64,000 nt of DNA from Alentia gelatinosa (Eukaryota > Annelida > Polychaeta > Phyllodocida > Polynoidae). Under the pieces are notes generated by a model. It saw only the letters and a list, made by a program, of their open reading frames with translations, did not search any database and had not been told where the DNA came from. Where the stretch lies: positions 105,445,125-105,509,124 of the forward strand of contig OX465581.1 of the NCBI GenBank assembly GCA_950022655.1. The letters are read 5' to 3'. Positions 63,554 to 64,000 of this stretch are shown in pieces. The translations under genes and the position numbers were made by a program. The number at the start of each line of letters is the position of its first letter. Within the stretch, counting starts at the first letter, position 1.

Positions 63554-64000
63554 GATCATTTTGCAATGTGAAGTGCTACCCTGTTACCCTCATCTATAAG
63601 TTTGCCCATACTGGATCTTACTTCACATCATAACAACGCAGCACCTAACCATTTCAAGTCATCTTATGACATATGTATGATGAGTGACATTATCCTCCTC
63701 CCACCTCAACCCCTTAGAACTTGCACCTCGGTCCGTCCATTCGCTATTAAATGTCCATCCACGTGGCGCGAGGTTACACATCAGCCATGGACTGTAAGCC
63801 GGGAGTCGGGGCTAGGGAAGGGGGTCCCCAGGAGGTGATGCTGTAGCCTCACGCACATTTGCTCGGGCGTCCTACATTAAGCTGTGTTAGGAGTAACTCC
63901 GATGGGCTCAGTGCTAACGTGCATTACGCTGCGGTGATGGAGTCCTAATGGCCATGGGGTCTTGATTACCGCCATGTTGACCCTATGCACATCCATAAAT
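63554..64000. other. Right edge, no supported feature
   Basis: The sequence is non-repetitive, without exon-like or family-typical coding signals. Confidence 0.4.

Overview
The window is metazoan genomic DNA. It carries split genes with GT..AG introns of hundreds to thousands of bases, abundant small palindromic transposons, long mononucleotide G/C runs, tetranucleotide microsatellites and degraded retroelements; there is no operon-like packing. The repeat style, including a TTTGTTTGTT..TTTAACGTCC repeat that I associate with molluscan genomes, suggests a marine invertebrate, perhaps a lophotrochozoan such as a bivalve. The species assignment is inference.

Three host genes are supported. (1) At 28,564-28,630 on the minus strand lies a first coding exon that I read as an srGAP (SLIT-ROBO Rho GTPase activating protein) homologue. 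It has 22 codons plus one base, a good donor, and position-by-position similarity to the vertebrate SRGAP2 first exon. The rest of that gene would lie leftwards, so 1-28,563 is best read as its long first intron (and possibly more), and I recognise no further exon there. (2) A complete four-exon FAM72 gene (29,276-34,226, plus strand, 153 residues) is head to head with srGAP. The start codons are about 645 bp apart, and the shared promoter holds two same-direction CCAAT boxes 31 bp apart, a CRE and an E-box. This is the same arrangement as the vertebrate SRGAP2-FAM72 pair. (3) A complete eleven-exon PDHB gene (mitochondrial pyruvate dehydrogenase E1 beta, 42,460-52,046, minus strand, 368 residues) can be assembled with all splice phases consistent.

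The rest is dominated by mobile DNA. A decayed Ty3/gypsy-type retrotransposon (minus strand, about 52.87-55.89 kb) shows gag, protease remnant, reverse transcriptase, RNase H, an integrase zinc-binding region and an integrase C-terminus, with the integrase core deleted. A second gypsy-type gag/protease fragment lies on the plus strand at 57.8-58.6 kb. A Penelope-like GIY-YIG fragment sits in PDHB intron 2, with a partial copy of its upstream region in inverted orientation 2 kb away. Several families of short non-autonomous elements recur. One is a composite of a hairpin plus a 125-145 bp module with inverted ends reading TTTATCTCACCCT (about six copies). Another joins a hairpin to three tandem 18-bp units (three copies). 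A third is a hairpin ending in GTTTACGGCCGCCTGTCCAC (two copies). Single examples lie at 24.9, 26.6, 40.6, 52.2 and 60.6-61.4 kb.

The right end (61.5-64 kb) holds a degenerate CCCTAA-like tract, a cluster of degenerate CCGCTTACG..GGGGTTTT repeats and another copy of the three-unit element. No bacterial-type genes, CRISPR arrays, rRNA or tRNA genes are supported.
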